From NCBI GenBank assembly GCA_904420155.1, contig CAJFUH010000225.1:1-8120 (forward strand): a stretch of DNA of 8,120 nucleotides, read 5' to 3'. This document shows, in pieces, positions 1 to 5,378 of this stretch; positions within the stretch are counted from its first letter, which is position 1; the number at the start of each line of letters is the position of its first letter. Below the pieces are notes generated by a model. The model had not been told where the DNA came from, searched no databases, and saw only the letters and a program-made list of their open reading frames with translations. Position numbers and translations under genes: made by a program. This DNA comes from an uncultured Clostridia bacterium. Lineage in GTDB: Bacteria > Bacillota > Clostridia > Oscillospirales > Acutalibacteraceae.

Positions 1-10
1 AAAGAGACCG

Positions 11-40
11 CAAAGAGGGGAGTCGTGTCTCCCCCCTTTG
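11..40 (-). repeat. 12-bp hairpin with 6-nt loop, overlapping a competing hairpin
   Basis: Positions 11-22 pair with 29-40 around a 6-nt loop. In minus-strand RNA all 12 pairs form, one of them a G·U wobble (35 with 16). In plus-strand RNA the same position is an A·C mismatch. The arm at 35-40 can pair instead with 51-56 (CCTTTG with CAAAGG), so the two hairpins exclude each other. There is no U-run directly after it on the minus strand (CGGTCTCTTT follows), so it is not a standard intrinsic terminator. Confidence 0.5.
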
Positions 41-80
41 AAACCCCTTACAAAGGCCGCTGCGGCGGGTCTTCTAAATT

Positions 81-226
81 AGCCCGGAAAGTATGCCGGC
101 TCAAAATGAGCGGCTGAGCCCGCTCAACTCGCCGTCATACCTCGGTTGCACCGCTCACTTAATTTTTACCTTATCGACAAAAAGAAAACAAAAGCACTGG
201 TTTCCACAAAAGGAAACTTTGAGCGG
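81..226. repeat. Heptamer TGAGCGG/CCGCTCA in four copies, with small hairpins
   Basis: The heptamer TGAGCGG lies at 107-113 and 220-226, and its complement CCGCTCA at 120-126 and 151-157. The first two copies form a 7-bp hairpin with a 6-nt loop (107-126). The outer two can pair over 62 nt, enclosing a 6-bp hairpin at 200-217 (GTTTCC with GGAAAC). Just before, 81-101 forms a 6-bp stem with one bulged C. The pattern is consistent with a folded RNA with alternative pairings, but short GC-rich words can recur by chance. Confidence 0.4.
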
Positions 227-266
227 GGGTGAGCGCAAGGGGAGAGATGGAGGCAATAAGCCCCAT

Positions 267-319
267 CAACAGGGGCCGAATCAAATCCCTACCGTATGGC
301 ACGTGTTCGGCCCCTGTTG
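267..319. repeat. Perfect 14-bp inverted repeat with 25-nt loop
   Basis: CAACAGGGGCCGAA at 267-280 is exactly complementary to 306-319, with a 25-nt loop between that holds the palindrome CACGTG (300-305). A 6-bp pairing, TGCGAT (318-323) with ATCGCA (345-350), overlaps the end of the 3' arm. No U-run follows on either strand, so it is not an intrinsic terminator, and no transposase gene is nearby. It could be the core of a dispersed palindromic repeat or the main stem of a non-coding RNA. The pairing is certain; the function is unknown. Confidence 0.7.
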
Positions 320-539
320 CGATAACTCGGCGTAGGGAGCAGGAATCGCATTTTGGGAGCGTAGCGGACATTTAAGTAATTCCCAGATCCTTTTCTTGCT
401 TCCTTCTTTTGGGCCGGTGGTGAGAACTTTTCAGTGAAATCGCGGGCGCTCTCCCGACCTTCCAGGAACAGCCCCGTGCGCGTCATGCCCCACCGCAGGT
501 GGCGCAGGCGTGTCCCCGCAGCATGGGGTACAATAGAAC

Positions 540-580
540 AAAAAAGAAAAATCCCCGCCGAGTGGTGAATCGACGGGGAT
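540..580 (-). terminator. Intrinsic terminator of the str operon, after tuf
   Basis: Read on the minus strand, a 10-bp stem (580-571 with 560-551, one G·U pair, ATCCCCG at its base) has a 10-nt loop and is followed directly by a T-rich tract (TTTTCTTTTTT, 550-540). It begins 27 nt after the tuf stop codon. This is a textbook Rho-independent terminator. On the plus strand the hairpin is followed by CCATTC, so it should work in one direction only. Confidence 0.93.
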
Positions 581-607
581 CCATTCATTTTGAAAGAACA
601 GCCTTAA

Positions 608-1810
608 TTAGCCGTTGATAGCGGTAACAACGCCAGAACCTACGGTACGGCCACCCTCACGGATAGCGAAACGCAGACCTTCTTCAATAGCGATAGGAGT
701 GATCAGCTCTACGTCCATCACAACGTTATCGCCAGGCATGCACATCTCGGTGCCTTCGGGCAGAGAGATAACGCCGGTTACGTCGGTGGTACGGAAGAAG
801 AACTGAGGACGATAGTTGTTGAAGAAAGGAGTATGACGGCCGCCTTCGTCCTTGGTCAGAACGTAAACCTGGCCTCTGAACTTGGTGTGCGGATGAATGG
901 TACCGGGCTTAGCCAGAACCTGGCCGCGCTCGATCTCATTTCTCTGGATACCACGCAGCAGAGCGCCGATGTTATCGCCAGCCTCAGCGTAATCGAGGAT
1001 CTTGCGGAACATTTCGATACCGGTAACAACAGTCTTTCTCTTCTCGTCGGTCAGACCAACGATCTCAACTTCTTCAGAAGTCTTCAGCTGGCCGCGTTCT
1101 ACTCTACCAGTAGCAACGGTACCACGACCGGTGATGGTGAATACGTCTTCAACAGGCATCAGGAAGGGCTGATCAGCCTTACGATCCGGGGTCGGAATGA
1201 AGGTGTCAACAGCGTCCATCAGCTCGTGGATGCACTTGTACTCAGGAGCGTTGGGATCCTTGGAATCGCACTCCAGAACCTGCAAAGCGGAACCGCGGAT
1301 GATCGGGGTATCGTCGCCCGGGAACTCATACTCGTTGAGCAGTTCACGGATTTCCATCTCAACCAGATCGAGCAGCTCTTCGTCGTCAACCTGATCGCAC
1401 TTATTCATAAACACAACAATGTAAGGCACGCCAACCTGACGGGCAAGCAGGATGTGCTCTCTGGTCTGAGGCATAGGACCGTCAGCAGCAGATACAACCA
1501 GGATAGCGCCGTCCATCTGAGCAGCGCCGGTGATCATGTTCTTTACATAGTCGGCATGGCCGGGGCAGTCAACATGAGCATAGTGACGGGTAGCAGTCTG
1601 ATACTCAACGTGAGCGGTATTGATGGTAATACCACGCTCTCTCTCTTCAGGAGCCTTATCGATGTTTGCATAATCTACGAAATCAGCGTCGCCAGCCAGG
1701 TTCAGAACCTTGGTGATAGCGGCGGTCAGGGTGGTCTTACCATGGTCAACGTGGCCGATGGTACCAATATTTACGTGGGGCTTATTTCTTTCAAACTTAG
1801 CCTTTGCCAT
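608..1810 (-). CDS. tuf: Elongation factor Tu
   Basis: This GTPase carries aminoacyl-tRNA to the ribosomal A site in the cytoplasm. The protein has 400 residues, the normal length. The GTP-binding motifs are all intact: GHVDHGKT (19-26), the switch I threonine T62 in RGIT, DCPGH with catalytic H85 (81-85), NKCD (136-139) and SAL (174-176). The G domain covers roughly residues 1-210, followed by two β-barrel domains ending in SGVVTAING. The ATG at 1810 was chosen because it gives the universal MAKAKFERNKPH start and sits 8 nt after AGGAGG. A longer frame from a GTG at 1837 would translate the ribosome binding site itself. tuf lies 110 nt after fusA, has its own candidate promoter in that gap, and is last in the operon. 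No damage or unusual residues were seen. Confidence 0.99.
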   Translation of the reverse strand: MAKAKFERNKPHVNIGTIGHVDHGKTTLTAAITKVLNLAGDADFVDYANIDKAPEERERGITINTAHVEYQTATRHYAHVDCPGHADYVKNMITGAAQMDGAILVVSAADGPMPQTREHILLARQVGVPYIVVFMNKCDQVDDEELLDLVEMEIRELLNEYEFPGDDTPIIRGSALQVLECDSKDPNAPEYKCIHELMDAVDTFIPTPDRKADQPFLMPVEDVFTITGRGTVATGRVERGQLKTSEEVEIVGLTDEKRKTVVTGIEMFRKILDYAEAGDNIGALLRGIQRNEIERGQVLAKPGTIHPHTKFRGQVYVLTKDEGGRHTPFFNNYRPQFFFRTTDVTGVISLPEGTEMCMPGDNVVMDVELITPIAIEEGLRFAIREGGRTVGSGVVTAING

Positions 1811-1818
1811 TGGAATTT

Positions 1819-1828
1819 CCTCCTTTTT
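1819..1828 (-). promoter_or_regulatory. tuf ribosome binding site
   Basis: AAAAAGGAGG on the minus strand lies 8 nt before the ATG at 1810. It settles the start in favour of MAKAK rather than the 9-codon longer frame from the GTG at 1837. Confidence 0.9.
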
Positions 1829-1873
1829 ATCACTCAAATAAAATCTATCGTGAGCACAATCGCTACAAGTATC

Positions 1874-1902
1874 ATTCTAGCAATTTCTTCACCAAAATGC
1901 AA
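1874..1902 (-). promoter_or_regulatory. Candidate σA promoter for tuf (extended -10)
   Basis: On the minus strand there is TTGCAT (1902-1897), a 17-nt spacer, then TAGAAT (1879-1874), which matches five of six -10 consensus bases. It is preceded by TGC (1882-1880), a TGn extended -10. The -35 box matches only three of six. The expected start near 1867 gives a leader of about 57 nt with a small hairpin at 1847-1860 near its 5' end. A separate promoter would let EF-Tu be made in excess over EF-G. The assignment is from consensus match only. Confidence 0.5.
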
Positions 1903-1920
1903 TAGAAAAATGCTGTATTT

Positions 1921-3999
1921 TTAGTCTTTCTTGCTGCGGTCAGCAATAATCTTTTCAGATACAGACTTCGGAACCTCGGCATAGTTGTCAGGCTCCATAA
2001 CATACTGGCCTCTACCCTGAGTTTTGCTGCGCATATCGGTAGCGTAACCAAACATTTCAGACAGCGGAACCATAGCGTTGATCCTCTGAGCGCCCGGAAT
2101 CGCTTCCATGCCCAGGATCATGCCGCGGCGAGAGTTGATATCGCCGATGACGTCGCCCATGTATTCTTCGGGAACGATGACGGTAACTTTCATGATGGGT
2201 TCCAGCAATACCGGATCCGCCTTCTTCATGGCCTCTTTAAACGCCATAGAACCGGCGATCTTAAACGCCATTTCAGAGGAGTCAACCTCATGGTAAGAAC
2301 CATCATACAAAGTAACCTTCACATCCACTACGTTATAGCCAGCCAGGACACCGGAAAGCATAGCCCCCTGGATACCTTGGTCAACTGCAGGGATATATTC
2401 CTTCGGGATAGCGCCGCCGACAATGGCGTTGACAAACTCGTAGCCTTTACCGGGATTGGGTTCAATGCGGATCTTAACATGGCCGTATTGACCTTTACCA
2501 CCGGACTGACGGGCATACTTGTTGTCCACTTCCGCGTTCTTGCGGATGGTCTCCTTGTAAGCAACCTGGGGTTTGCCAACGTTTGCTTCTACGCGGAATT
2601 CACGCAGCAATCTGTCTACAATGATTTCCAAGTGCAGCTCGCCCATACCGGCGATGATGGTTTGCCCGGTCTCTTCATCGGTGTAAGCCTTGAAGGTGGG
2701 GTCTTCTTCCGCCAGCTTAGCCAGCGCGATACCCATCTTTTCCTGGCCTGCCTTAGTCTTAGGCTCGATGGCTACACGGATAACCGGATCCGGGAATTCC
2801 ATGGATTCCAGAATAACCGGATGCTTTTGATCACACAGGGTATCGCCGGTGGTGGTATTTTTCACGCCAACCGCTGCGGCGATATCGCCGGCGTATACGG
2901 TCTCAATATCCTGCCGATGGTTTGCATGCATTTGCAGGATACGGCCCATGCGCTCGGTGCAATCCTTGGTGGAATTATAAACGGTGGTACCGGCGTTGAT
3001 GGTACCGGAATACACGCGGAAGAAGCACAGCTTACCAACGAACGGGTCGGTGGCAATCTTAAAGGCCAGAGCCGCAAAAGGCTCTTCGTCAGAAGAATGG
3101 CGGACGGTCTCTTCTTCCGTCTCCGGATCGATACCCCTAATAGCGGGAACATCGGTAGGAGCGGGCATGTAATCGATAATAGCGTCCAGAAGCTTCTGTA
3201 CGCCCTTGTTGCGGTAAGAAGTACCGCAGGTAACCGGAACCATGGTGTTGTTCAAAGTGGACTTACGGATACAAGCCTTGATCTCCGCTTCGGTCAGTTC
3301 CTGGCCGTCCAGGTACTTCTCAAACAAAGCGTCGTCCTGCTCCGCCACATGCTCCAACATCTCGGTGTGGTATTTCTCAGCCAGCTCCTTCATATCCTCC
3401 GGAATCTCTTCCTGACGGATATCATTGCCCAAATCGTCATAATACATGTAGGCTTTCATTTCCACCAGGTCAATGATACCCTTAAAGGTATCTTCAGAAC
3501 CAATGGGGAGCTGGATCGGAACGGCGTTACATTTCAGACGGTCTTTCATCATCTGGACCACGCGATAGAAATCGGCGCCCATGATGTCCATCTTGTTGAC
3601 GTAAGCCATACGCGGTACGTGATATTTATCAGCCTGACGCCAAACGGTCTCAGACTGAGGCTCAACACCGCCCTTGGCGCACAGTACGGTAACAGAACCG
3701 TCCAGAACGCGCAAAGAACGCTCTACCTCTACGGTAAAGTCCACGTGGCCGGGAGTGTCGATGATATTAATTCTGTGTTTTTTCCAGAAACAGGTCGTAG
3801 CAGCAGAGGTAATGGTAATACCTCTCTCCTGCTCCTGTGCCATCCAGTCCATGGTGGCAGAGCCGTCATGGGTTTCACCAATCTTATGATTGATGCCGGT
3901 GTAATACAGGATACGCTCTGTTGTAGTGGTTTTACCGGCATCAATATGAGCCATGATACCGATATTGCGGGTTAACTCAAGTGAAACCTGCCTTGGCAT
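1921..3999 (-). CDS. fusA: Elongation factor G
   Basis: EF-G is the GTPase that drives translocation of tRNA and mRNA through the ribosome and, with RRF, splits ribosomes after termination. The protein has 692 residues, the usual bacterial length. GTPase motifs are AHIDAGKT (17-24), RGIT with T62, DTPGH (81-85) and NKMD (135-138). The G domain with its G' insert is followed by the domain II barrel, domain III, domain IV containing the QYGHVKI segment and the tip motif SYHEVDSSE (H570, the expected counterpart of the E. coli tip histidine), and domain V ending GRGQYVMEP. The ATG at 3999 gives the standard MPRQVSLELTRNIGI start and follows AAGGAGGA (4015-4008). The gene lies 175 nt after rpsG behind a structured leader. 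It looks like the canonical EF-G rather than a paralogue such as TetM-type or EF-G2, since it sits in the str operon. Confidence 0.99.
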   Translation of the reverse strand: MPRQVSLELTRNIGIMAHIDAGKTTTTERILYYTGINHKIGETHDGSATMDWMAQEQERGITITSAATTCFWKKHRINIIDTPGHVDFTVEVERSLRVLDGSVTVLCAKGGVEPQSETVWRQADKYHVPRMAYVNKMDIMGADFYRVVQMMKDRLKCNAVPIQLPIGSEDTFKGIIDLVEMKAYMYYDDLGNDIRQEEIPEDMKELAEKYHTEMLEHVAEQDDALFEKYLDGQELTEAEIKACIRKSTLNNTMVPVTCGTSYRNKGVQKLLDAIIDYMPAPTDVPAIRGIDPETEEETVRHSSDEEPFAALAFKIATDPFVGKLCFFRVYSGTINAGTTVYNSTKDCTERMGRILQMHANHRQDIETVYAGDIAAAVGVKNTTTGDTLCDQKHPVILESMEFPDPVIRVAIEPKTKAGQEKMGIALAKLAEEDPTFKAYTDEETGQTIIAGMGELHLEIIVDRLLREFRVEANVGKPQVAYKETIRKNAEVDNKYARQSGGKGQYGHVKIRIEPNPGKGYEFVNAIVGGAIPKEYIPAVDQGIQGAMLSGVLAGYNVVDVKVTLYDGSYHEVDSSEMAFKIAGSMAFKEAMKKADPVLLEPIMKVTVIVPEEYMGDVIGDINSRRGMILGMEAIPGAQRINAMVPLSEMFGYATDMRSKTQGRGQYVMEPDNYAEVPKSVSEKIIADRSKKD

Positions 4000-4027
4000 A
4001 AAGTGGGTCCTCCTTAAAATATGGGAT

Positions 4028-4147
4028 GGTTATGCTACAAACGAGTTTGAGCATACCTTCCCGCTGTCTTGCTTGCGGCTCATAAGAATACCACAAAGAA
4101 CTGTTTTTCCTCAAGTCCTATGCGGTGATCTCTCAACTAGTTTGTAG
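4028..4147 (-). promoter_or_regulatory. Structured fusA leader with two exclusive folds
   Basis: The minus-strand RNA between rpsG and fusA can fold in two ways. In fold 1, 4147-4132 pairs with 4051-4035 (15 bp, one mismatch, one bulge), closing a junction that holds a hairpin at 4126-4090 (two 6-bp helices, each with one G·U, split by a U·U mismatch, 11-nt loop) and a 4-bp CCGC/GCGG stem (4078-4061). In fold 2, the same 3' strand is taken up in a local 12-bp hairpin at 4057-4028 with two bulges and a CTCG loop, ending 12 nt before the fusA Shine-Dalgarno site. There is no U-run, so any control would act on translation or RNA stability. I do not recognise a known riboswitch or ribosomal-protein leader. 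Confidence 0.45.
4085..4114 (-). promoter_or_regulatory. Possible fusA promoter
   Basis: On the minus strand TTGAGG (4114-4109) and TATTCT (4090-4085) are separated by 18 nt, and TGG precedes the -10 box (extended -10). Both boxes match four of six consensus bases. The site coincides with the hairpin at 4126-4090, so the same bases may serve as RNA structure instead. It is weak evidence. Confidence 0.25.
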
Positions 4148-4174
4148 ATACAGGTGAACATGACCAATCCGGTC

Positions 4175-4645
4175 TTACCATCTGTAATGTGCAAACGCTC
4201 TGTTTGCCTCCGCCATCTTGTGAGTGTCCTCACGCTTCTTGGCAGCGCCGCCGGCACCATTGACAGCATCCAGGATTTCTCCGGCAAGTCTTTCCTTCAT
4301 GGTCTTTTCAGAACGCAATCTGGAGTAATTGGTCAGCCATCTGAGACCCAAAGTCTCCCTTCTTTCCGGCCGAACCTCCATAGGCACCTGATAGGTAGCG
4401 CCACCGACACGGCGGGCCTTTACCTCCAGCTGCGGCATGATATTCTCCATTGCCTGCTCAAATACTTCGAGCGGCTCTTTACCAGTCTTATCACGGATAA
4501 TATCAAACGCACCGTAGACGATCTTCTGGGACACGCCCTTCTTGCCGTCCAGCATGACGCTGTTGATAAGACGGGTAACCTTCTTGGAATTGTACATAGG
4601 ATCTGGCAAAACATCACGTTTTGCAATGTTACCTCTTCTTGGCAC
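4175..4645 (-). CDS. rpsG: 30S ribosomal protein S7
   Basis: S7 binds the 3' major domain of 16S rRNA, starts assembly of the 30S head, and lies near the mRNA exit and E site. The protein has 156 residues, the common bacterial length. It shows the N-terminal PRRGNIAKRDVLPDPMYNSK segment, the helical core, the β-ribbon around VGGATYQVPMEVRPERRETL, and the AFAHYRW C-terminus. The start is a GTG at 4645, 8 nt after AGGAGG, and it matches the family start (M)PRRG. Upstream in-frame ATGs at 4663 and 4714 lie on or before the ribosome binding site and would add non-conserved residues. S7 is the known translational repressor of the str operon in E. coli, which makes the structured 196-nt gap before this gene of interest. 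Confidence 0.98.
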   Translation of the reverse strand: MPRRGNIAKRDVLPDPMYNSKKVTRLINSVMLDGKKGVSQKIVYGAFDIIRDKTGKEPLEVFEQAMENIMPQLEVKARRVGGATYQVPMEVRPERRETLGLRWLTNYSRLRSEKTMKERLAGEILDAVNGAGGAAKKREDTHKMAEANRAFAHYRW

Positions 4646-4646
4646 T

Positions 4647-4693
4647 TCGCTTCCCTCCTTCATAGGTATGATATCATAGGTACTCGAAAGCGA
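4647..4693 (-). promoter_or_regulatory. RNA helix that can cover the rpsG start region
   Basis: In minus-strand RNA TCGCTTTC (4693-4686) can pair with GGAAGCGA (4654-4647), giving 8 bp with one G·U. The 3' arm fills the space between the Shine-Dalgarno site (4660-4654) and the GTG at 4645. The enclosed loop has the 12-nt palindrome TATGATATCATA (4678-4667) and a 9-nt direct repeat TACCTATGA (4682-4674 and 4668-4660). Such a helix could limit ribosome access to rpsG. The pairing is seen; control is inferred. Confidence 0.35.
4654..4660 (-). promoter_or_regulatory. rpsG ribosome binding site
   Basis: AAGGAGG on the minus strand, 8 nt before the GTG at 4645. It overlaps the in-frame ATG at 4663-4661 by adjacency, which rules that ATG out and fixes the GTG as the start. 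Confidence 0.9.
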
Positions 4694-4696
4694 CAA
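4668..4696 (-). promoter_or_regulatory. Possible rpsG promoter
   Basis: On the minus strand TTGTCG (4696-4691) and TATCAT (4673-4668, five of six matches) are 17 nt apart, with TGA before the -10 box (TGn extended -10). Transcription would begin near 4661, at the very edge of the Shine-Dalgarno site, leaving an unusually short leader. This and the overlapping palindrome make the call uncertain. Confidence 0.25.
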
Positions 4697-4720
4697 ACTC
4701 CCGCTGGCCAACACAGAGGC

Positions 4721-4811
4721 ATATTATCTATATATAATATACCGCTGCATTGTGTTTGCAGTGGTTCAGGCGCAAAACCTGAATCCTACACTTTTACGCA
4801 AAGCATAAAAG
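4721..4811 (-). promoter_or_regulatory. Array of four tandem hairpins between rpsL and rpsG
   Basis: In transcript order the hairpins are: 4811-4791 (9 bp with one U·G, 3-nt loop), 4783-4765 (6 bp, TTCAGG with CCTGAA), 4765-4741 (a 5-bp TGCAG-type stem plus 3 bp across an A·C mismatch), and 4740-4721 (7 bp, AT only, 6-nt loop). None is followed by a U-run, so none looks like a terminator. In E. coli the rpsL-rpsG gap is the S7 repressor site; whether this array has that role is inference, since no sequence likeness to the E. coli site was checked. Confidence 0.45.
4763..4786 (-). repeat. Copy B of a hairpin motif shared by two operon gaps
   Basis: The minus-strand sequence reads GGATTCAGG, TTTTG, CGCCTGAAC. 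It matches the element at 5325-5302 before rpsL in the order GGAT, CAGG, a 5-nt loop segment containing TT, CGCCTG and AAC, with small insertions. Here the stem is TTCAGG/CCTGAA (4783-4765). The match may mark a common protein-binding or processing site, or reflect duplication. Confidence 0.4.
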
Positions 4812-4841
4812 CGATGCAGCCGTCCGGTTTCTGTCAAATTC

Positions 4842-5270
4842 TTATTTCTTTGCGGCGCCCGCCTTGGGACGCTTTGCACCGTACTTGGAACGGGCCTGCA
4901 TACGCTTGGCAACGCCCTGAGCATCCAAAGTACCGCGGATGATGTGGTAACGCACACCAGGCACGTCCTTAACACGTCCGCCACGGATCAGCACCACGCT
5001 ATGCTCCTGCAGGTTATGACCTACGCCGGGAATATAGGAAGTAACTTCGATCCCATTGGAAAGCCTTACTCTGGCAATTTTACGCAGAGCAGAGTTCGGT
5101 TTCTTCGGGGTAGCTGTTTTCACAGCGGTGCAAACACCACGCTTTTGAGGGGAGCTTTGCTCGATGGCAACGCGCTTCTTGGAGTTCCATCCTCTCAACA
5201 GAGCCGGGGTCTTCGCCTTCTTCTCGGTAACCTCTCTGCCTTTGCGAACCAGTTGGTTAAAGGTTGGCAA
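4842..5270 (-). CDS. rpsL: 30S ribosomal protein S12
   Basis: S12 sits at the decoding centre of the 30S subunit and affects tRNA selection accuracy. The protein has 142 residues, longer than the E. coli protein because of a basic insert of about 13 residues near 25-38, typical of Gram-positive S12. It holds SPQKRGVCT (40-48), TPKKPNSALRK (54-64), GHNLQEHSV (84-92) and GGRVKDVPGVRYH (97-109). K56 and K101 correspond to E. coli K43 and K88 (Met counted), the classic streptomycin-resistance positions; both are the wild-type lysine. The start is a TTG at 5270, giving MPTFNQLVRKGR and placed after AGGAGGTG (5283-5276). No in-frame ATG or GTG upstream gives a better match. It is the first gene of the str group, 174 nt after rpoC. 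Confidence 0.98.
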   Translation of the reverse strand: MPTFNQLVRKGREVTEKKAKTPALLRGWNSKKRVAIEQSSPQKRGVCTAVKTATPKKPNSALRKIARVRLSNGIEVTSYIPGVGHNLQEHSVVLIRGGRVKDVPGVRYHIIRGTLDAQGVAKRMQARSKYGAKRPKAGAAKK

Positions 5271-5275
5271 TATGA

Positions 5276-5283
5276 CACCTCCT
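5276..5283 (-). promoter_or_regulatory. rpsL ribosome binding site before a TTG start
   Basis: AGGAGGTG on the minus strand is 5 nt from the TTG at 5270 (7 nt from the end of the AGGAGG core). With the conserved MPTFNQLV N-terminus it supports the uncommon TTG as the true start. Confidence 0.85.
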
Positions 5284-5301
5284 CACTGAAATTTTATCTA
5301 T

Positions 5302-5325
5302 GTTCACAGGCGTAACGCCTGATCC
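5302..5325 (-). repeat. Copy A of the shared hairpin motif, before rpsL
   Basis: On the minus strand CAGGCG and CGCCTG (5321-5307) form a perfect 6-bp stem with a 3-nt loop, flanked by GGAT and TGAAC. It lies about 20 nt before the rpsL ribosome binding site. Sequence and flanks resemble the element at 4786-4763 before rpsG. It has no U-run, so it is not a terminator. Confidence 0.45.
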
Positions 5326-5378
5326 CACCAAAAAATATTTATCCAAAACGACCAGAAAAACCGGCCGATATACAAGGA

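Larger units (their letters stand above)
1..539. other. Non-coding, hairpin-rich region beyond the tuf terminator
   Basis: I see no convincing gene here. The open frames present (an 80-codon plus-strand frame at 93-335, a 66-codon minus-strand frame at 171-371 and a 99-codon minus-strand frame at 289-588) lack a Shine-Dalgarno site and recognisable domains, overlap one another, and the longest runs through the tuf terminator. The stretch contains several inverted repeats: 11-40, 35-56, 81-101, 107-126, 200-217, 267-319 and 490-502. No tRNA, 5S rRNA, tmRNA, RNase P or SRP RNA signature was recognised by eye. It may be a structured non-coding RNA, a dispersed intergenic repeat, or debris between two operons. 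Nothing seen tells which strand, if either, is transcribed, apart from one hairpin that pairs better as minus-strand RNA. Confidence 0.6.

Noticed and set aside
200..217. Second terminator on the minus strand (6-bp hairpin, then T-rich sequence)
   Set aside because: The stem is short and AT-rich and the T-rich stretch begins several bases later with interruptions.
517..535. Plus-strand -10-like TACAAT that would transcribe antisense into tuf
   Set aside because: No -35 box at the right distance.
289..588. 99-codon minus-strand frame after tuf
   Set aside because: It starts upstream of the tuf terminator stem and reads through it. The 66-codon frame at 171-371 also lacks a ribosome binding site. 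I cannot rule out a remnant of an old gene.
1811..1837. Upstream GTG start adding nine residues to EF-Tu
   Set aside because: These codons are the ribosome binding site region, and the conserved EF-Tu N-terminus begins at 1810.
833..1924. 363-codon plus-strand open frame opposite tuf
   Set aside because: It is fully antisense to a conserved EF-Tu gene and has no Shine-Dalgarno site or known domain. It arises from biased codon use in tuf.
2290..3975. 561-codon plus-strand open frame opposite fusA
   Set aside because: Its length is striking, but it mirrors EF-G codons, has no domain and no credible start signal. It is a codon-bias shadow.
4646..4714. Upstream ATG starts for rpsG at 4714 and 4663
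   Set aside because: They would add non-conserved residues and read through the Shine-Dalgarno site. The GTG at 4645 fits the family start.
4832..4837. Perfect -35 box TTGACA just after rpsL on the minus strand
   Set aside because: No acceptable -10 box at 16-18 nt; the next AT-rich candidate is about 24 nt away.
4154..4942. 262-codon plus-strand open frame across rpsG and part of rpsL
   Set aside because: It is antisense to two conserved genes and crosses their structured gap. No supporting features.
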